Source of the DNA: Planctomycetota bacterium | GTDB lineage: Bacteria; Planctomycetota; Planctomycetia; Isosphaerales; Isosphaeraceae | Assembly: GCA_021807585.1 (NCBI GenBank) | Contig: JAKBCQ010000251.1 | Coordinates: 1 to 5,409, forward strand | Length of the DNA: 5,409 nucleotides | Direction: 5' to 3' | In this document: positions 5,362-5,409 of the stretch, piece after piece | How the letters are laid out: each line of letters starts with the position of its first letter | How positions within the stretch are numbered: position 1 is the stretch's first letter | The notes under the pieces: generated by a model | What the model saw: only the letters and a program-made list of their open reading frames with translations | The model's database searches: none | Told to the model about the DNA's origin: nothing | Program-made: the position numbers and the translations under genes

Positions 5362-5409
5362 ATGATCGCAAAAGATCTTCATGCCGTGGGTAAGCGAGAG
5401 CCCCGCCGT
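5362..5409 (+). CDS. Possible 5' end of a divergent gene, cut by the window
   Basis: From ATG 5362 the frame stays open for 16 codons (MIAKDLHAVGKREPRR) to the window end, preceded by GGAGGAA. If real, the gene diverges from the LEPR-XLL gene with 153 nt between the two starts. The alternative is that a minus-strand gene enters from the right: one frame reads GGALAYPRHEDLLRS and stops at 5360-5362. The visible part is too short to choose, and no product can be named. Confidence 0.3.
   Translation, partial: MIAKDLHAVGKREPRR

Noticed and set aside
1..5409. CRISPR array, insertion sequence, tRNA or prophage element
   Set aside because: No regularly spaced direct repeats, transposase-like protein, terminal inverted repeats or cloverleaf with a proper T-loop were found.

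Overview
This 5.4-kb, GC-rich window (about 60% G+C by eye) most likely comes from a planctomycete, probably the Isosphaeraceae/Gemmatales side of the phylum. The main evidence is the N-terminus of the large minus-strand protein, which carries FEPLEERKLLS, a form of the LEPR-XLL motif found almost only at the N-termini of planctomycete proteins. A GAF/HD-GYP signalling protein, wide gene spacing and single-gene transcription units fit the same group. The assignment is an inference, since no rRNA or housekeeping gene is present.

Layout: (1) 1-569 has no confident gene. It holds weak overlapping open frames on both strands and may be decayed or intergenic DNA. (2) 640-723 is a compact control region with a sigma-70-like promoter, a leader hairpin and a Shine-Dalgarno site. 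It leads into (3) 724-2298 (+), a 524-aa GAF-like/HD-GYP protein predicted to hydrolyse cyclic-di-GMP. (4) 2299-2496 is a convergent gap with a doubtful 37-codon ORF that overlaps the HD-GYP stop. (5) 2497-3270 (-) is a 257-aa alpha/beta-hydrolase-fold protein in which all three catalytic-triad positions appear substituted, so it is probably a pseudoenzyme. (6) 3271-3567 is a leader/intergenic stretch with a candidate promoter and an imperfect inverted repeat. (7) 3568-5208 (-) is a 546-aa LEPR-XLL protein with three CARDB-like beta-sandwich repeats, a ten-threonine linker and a basic helical tail. (8) 5209-5409 is its promoter/leader region, plus what may be the first codons of a divergent plus-strand gene.

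The genes do not form an obvious operon. Each of the three main genes has its own Shine-Dalgarno site and candidate promoter, and the two minus-strand genes are 297 nt apart. A loose theme is possible, with c-di-GMP turnover on one side and a surface or adhesion-type protein on the other, because c-di-GMP often controls surface attachment. Nothing in the sequence links them directly. The clearest unusual item is the triad-less hydrolase. I found no CRISPR array, mobile element, tRNA or defence system.
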